DNA from: Desulfosporosinus sp.
GTDB lineage: Bacteria; Bacillota; Desulfitobacteriia; Desulfitobacteriales; Desulfitobacteriaceae
Assembly: GCA_016278585.1 (NCBI GenBank)
Contig: JADQBO010000392.1
Coordinates: 1 to 7,435 of the forward strand
Direction: 5' to 3'
Length of the DNA stretch: 7,435 bases
In this document: one piece after another, positions 6,545 to 7,435 of the stretch
How positions within the stretch are numbered: position 1 is the first letter of the stretch
Layout: each line of letters opens with the position of its first letter
Made by a program: the position numbers and the translations under genes
Notes under the pieces: generated by a model
What the model saw: only the letters and a program-made list of their open reading frames with translations
What the model was told of the DNA's origin: nothing
Databases searched by the model: none

Positions 6545-7435
6545 CTAGACTAAATTATTTTTTAAATGGACTAAAAAATCCTGAACATTAGTGACTAAAG
6601 TAGTCACCTCTAATGACCCTCGGTCCCGAAGTTTATTTACGGCGAATTCCGCGATGTCAACACAGTATATATAAACGGGCCGGATCTGGCCGTCTTTTCG
6701 TGTGTAAGCCGGGGTCATATTCCCGGCTGCAATGGTATGAAGTTGTGTAGCAAGACAGATAAGCGTAGTAGCCCTGCGGGTGTGTTTGCGCATTTCGTCT
6801 TGGGCTTGATACACATCAGCTATGACCGATGGGAGTGGCCCATCGTCACGTATAGAGCCAGCAAGGACTAGAGGCACATGATTGGTTAGGGCAGCATGGA
6901 CAACCCCCTCTTGAATAGATTCCTTTTCTAGGAGCATCTCAAGGGACCCTGCATTCCTAGCCTTATTGATTAGGTCTAGATGATGATAATGAGCATTAAG
7001 TGGGGATTGTTGATTATAGGTGTTTTGACCCAAAGCGGTTCCAAATAAAGCAGCTTCAAGGTCATGGGTTGCCATGGCGTTGCCTGCCAGGATGGCATGG
7101 GCATAACCACTGGAAATTAGAGAGGAGAGGGCTTGTCTGGAATCATAGTCAAATACAACAGCTGGACCCAAGACCCAGACGATATAGCCGTTCTCCTTTT
7201 CATACTTTAAGAGTTCGTAGAGTTCATTGTAATCCTTAGAAAAAGCGGTTTCTCTAGAACGACCGGAACGAAAAGCAAATAAATCTACATTAGCATCGTT
7301 AGAGCTAAAGCCTTTAGCATATACGAAGATCCCTTCATGGCCCTCTTCCGTTCGATCGACAATGACTTTATCTCCAACTTTCAAATTTCGGAACTCTACA
7401 ACCTGAACAGTTCCGTCTGTTTTTAGGACTGGTAC
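6545..7435 (-). CDS. TIGR00300-family protein (archaeal-type ornithine cyclodeaminase / LOR-SDH-related), N-terminus off-window
   Basis: The frame has no stop up to the right edge: 17 codons precede the TTG at 7384-7382, reading VPVLKTDGTVQVVEFRN. The TTG is therefore internal, and 296 codons of a protein of about 400 are visible. Counting from the edge, recognisable blocks are GPAVVF (90-95), LAGNAMATHDLE (116-127), AGSIRDDGPLP (192-202), LATQLHTIAAGNM (228-240) and VDIAEFAVNKLRDRGS (259-274). These are hallmarks of TIGR00300. That family includes archaeal NAD-dependent ornithine cyclodeaminase (ornithine to proline plus ammonia) and the C-terminal module of cyanobacterial AgrE/ArgZ. The glycine-rich blocks fit a nucleotide-binding fold. 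Ornithine cyclodeaminase is thus a reasonable but unproven role, because many Firmicute members are uncharacterised. It is convergent with glnS and shares its terminator; its promoter lies off-window. The family call is firm, the reaction moderate. The stop is TAG, followed by an open extension. Confidence 0.85.
   Translation of the reverse strand, partial: VPVLKTDGTVQVVEFRNLKVGDKVIVDRTEEGHEGIFVYAKGFSSNDANVDLFAFRSGRSRETAFSKDYNELYELLKYEKENGYIVWVLGPAVVFDYDSRQALSSLISSGYAHAILAGNAMATHDLEAALFGTALGQNTYNQQSPLNAHYHHLDLINKARNAGSLEMLLEKESIQEGVVHAALTNHVPLVLAGSIRDDGPLPSVIADVYQAQDEMRKHTRRATTLICLATQLHTIAAGNMTPAYTRKDGQIRPVYIYCVDIAEFAVNKLRDRGSLEVTTLVTNVQDFLVHLKNNLV

Noticed and set aside
7000..7239. Plus-strand 79-codon open frame
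   Set aside because: It lies wholly opposite a strongly conserved part of the TIGR00300 gene and has no recognisable domain; it is a shadow frame.
7382..7384. TTG as the start codon of the minus-strand gene
   Set aside because: Seventeen further sense codons run to the window edge and read as matching family sequence (VQVVEFRNLKVGDKV), so this Leu is internal.

Overview
The window most likely comes from a spore-former-type clostridial Firmicute, possibly of the Desulfosporosinus/Desulfitobacterium kind. The base composition is moderate-to-low GC, and the ribosome binding sites pair with the extended anti-SD of low-GC Gram-positives. A NHLM-type peptide exporter sits beside a GlnRS gene and a TIGR00300-family gene. 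The genus is an inference from the gene mix and style, not something the bases prove.

Left part (1-4638, + strand): the last two genes of a NHLM (nitrile-hydratase-leader/Nif11-leader microcin) export cassette. The first, open at the left edge, is the ABC1 type: the end of a C39 leader peptidase, a six-helix membrane domain and an ATPase domain. The second is a complete 902-residue ABC2-type transporter with a cyclic-nucleotide-binding-like N-terminus, a linker resembling a dead C39 domain, a membrane domain and an ATPase domain. They lie 23 bases apart and should be co-transcribed. Together they would cut the leader from a modified peptide and export it. The precursor peptide, the HlyD-like adaptor and the modifying enzymes are not in the window and should lie to the left.

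Middle part (4639-6394, + strand): a 100-base spacer with a good sigma-A-type promoter but no visible terminator, then a complete glutaminyl-tRNA synthetase gene (glnS, 551 aa). glnS is a housekeeping gene and marks the right boundary of the export cassette.

Right part (6395-7435): a long perfect hairpin with T-rich flanks on both sides separates glnS from a convergent minus-strand gene, and fits a shared bidirectional terminator. The minus-strand gene runs off the right edge. It encodes the C-terminal roughly three quarters of a TIGR00300 (LOR/SDH-related, archaeal-type ornithine cyclodeaminase) protein. It ends in TAG and is followed by 21 further open codons before a TAA.

There are no mobile elements, CRISPR arrays, tRNA or rRNA genes. 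The most noteworthy points are the tandem exporter pair (implying an unseen RiPP cluster), the pseudo-peptidase-like linker in ABC2, and the amber stop of the right-hand gene.
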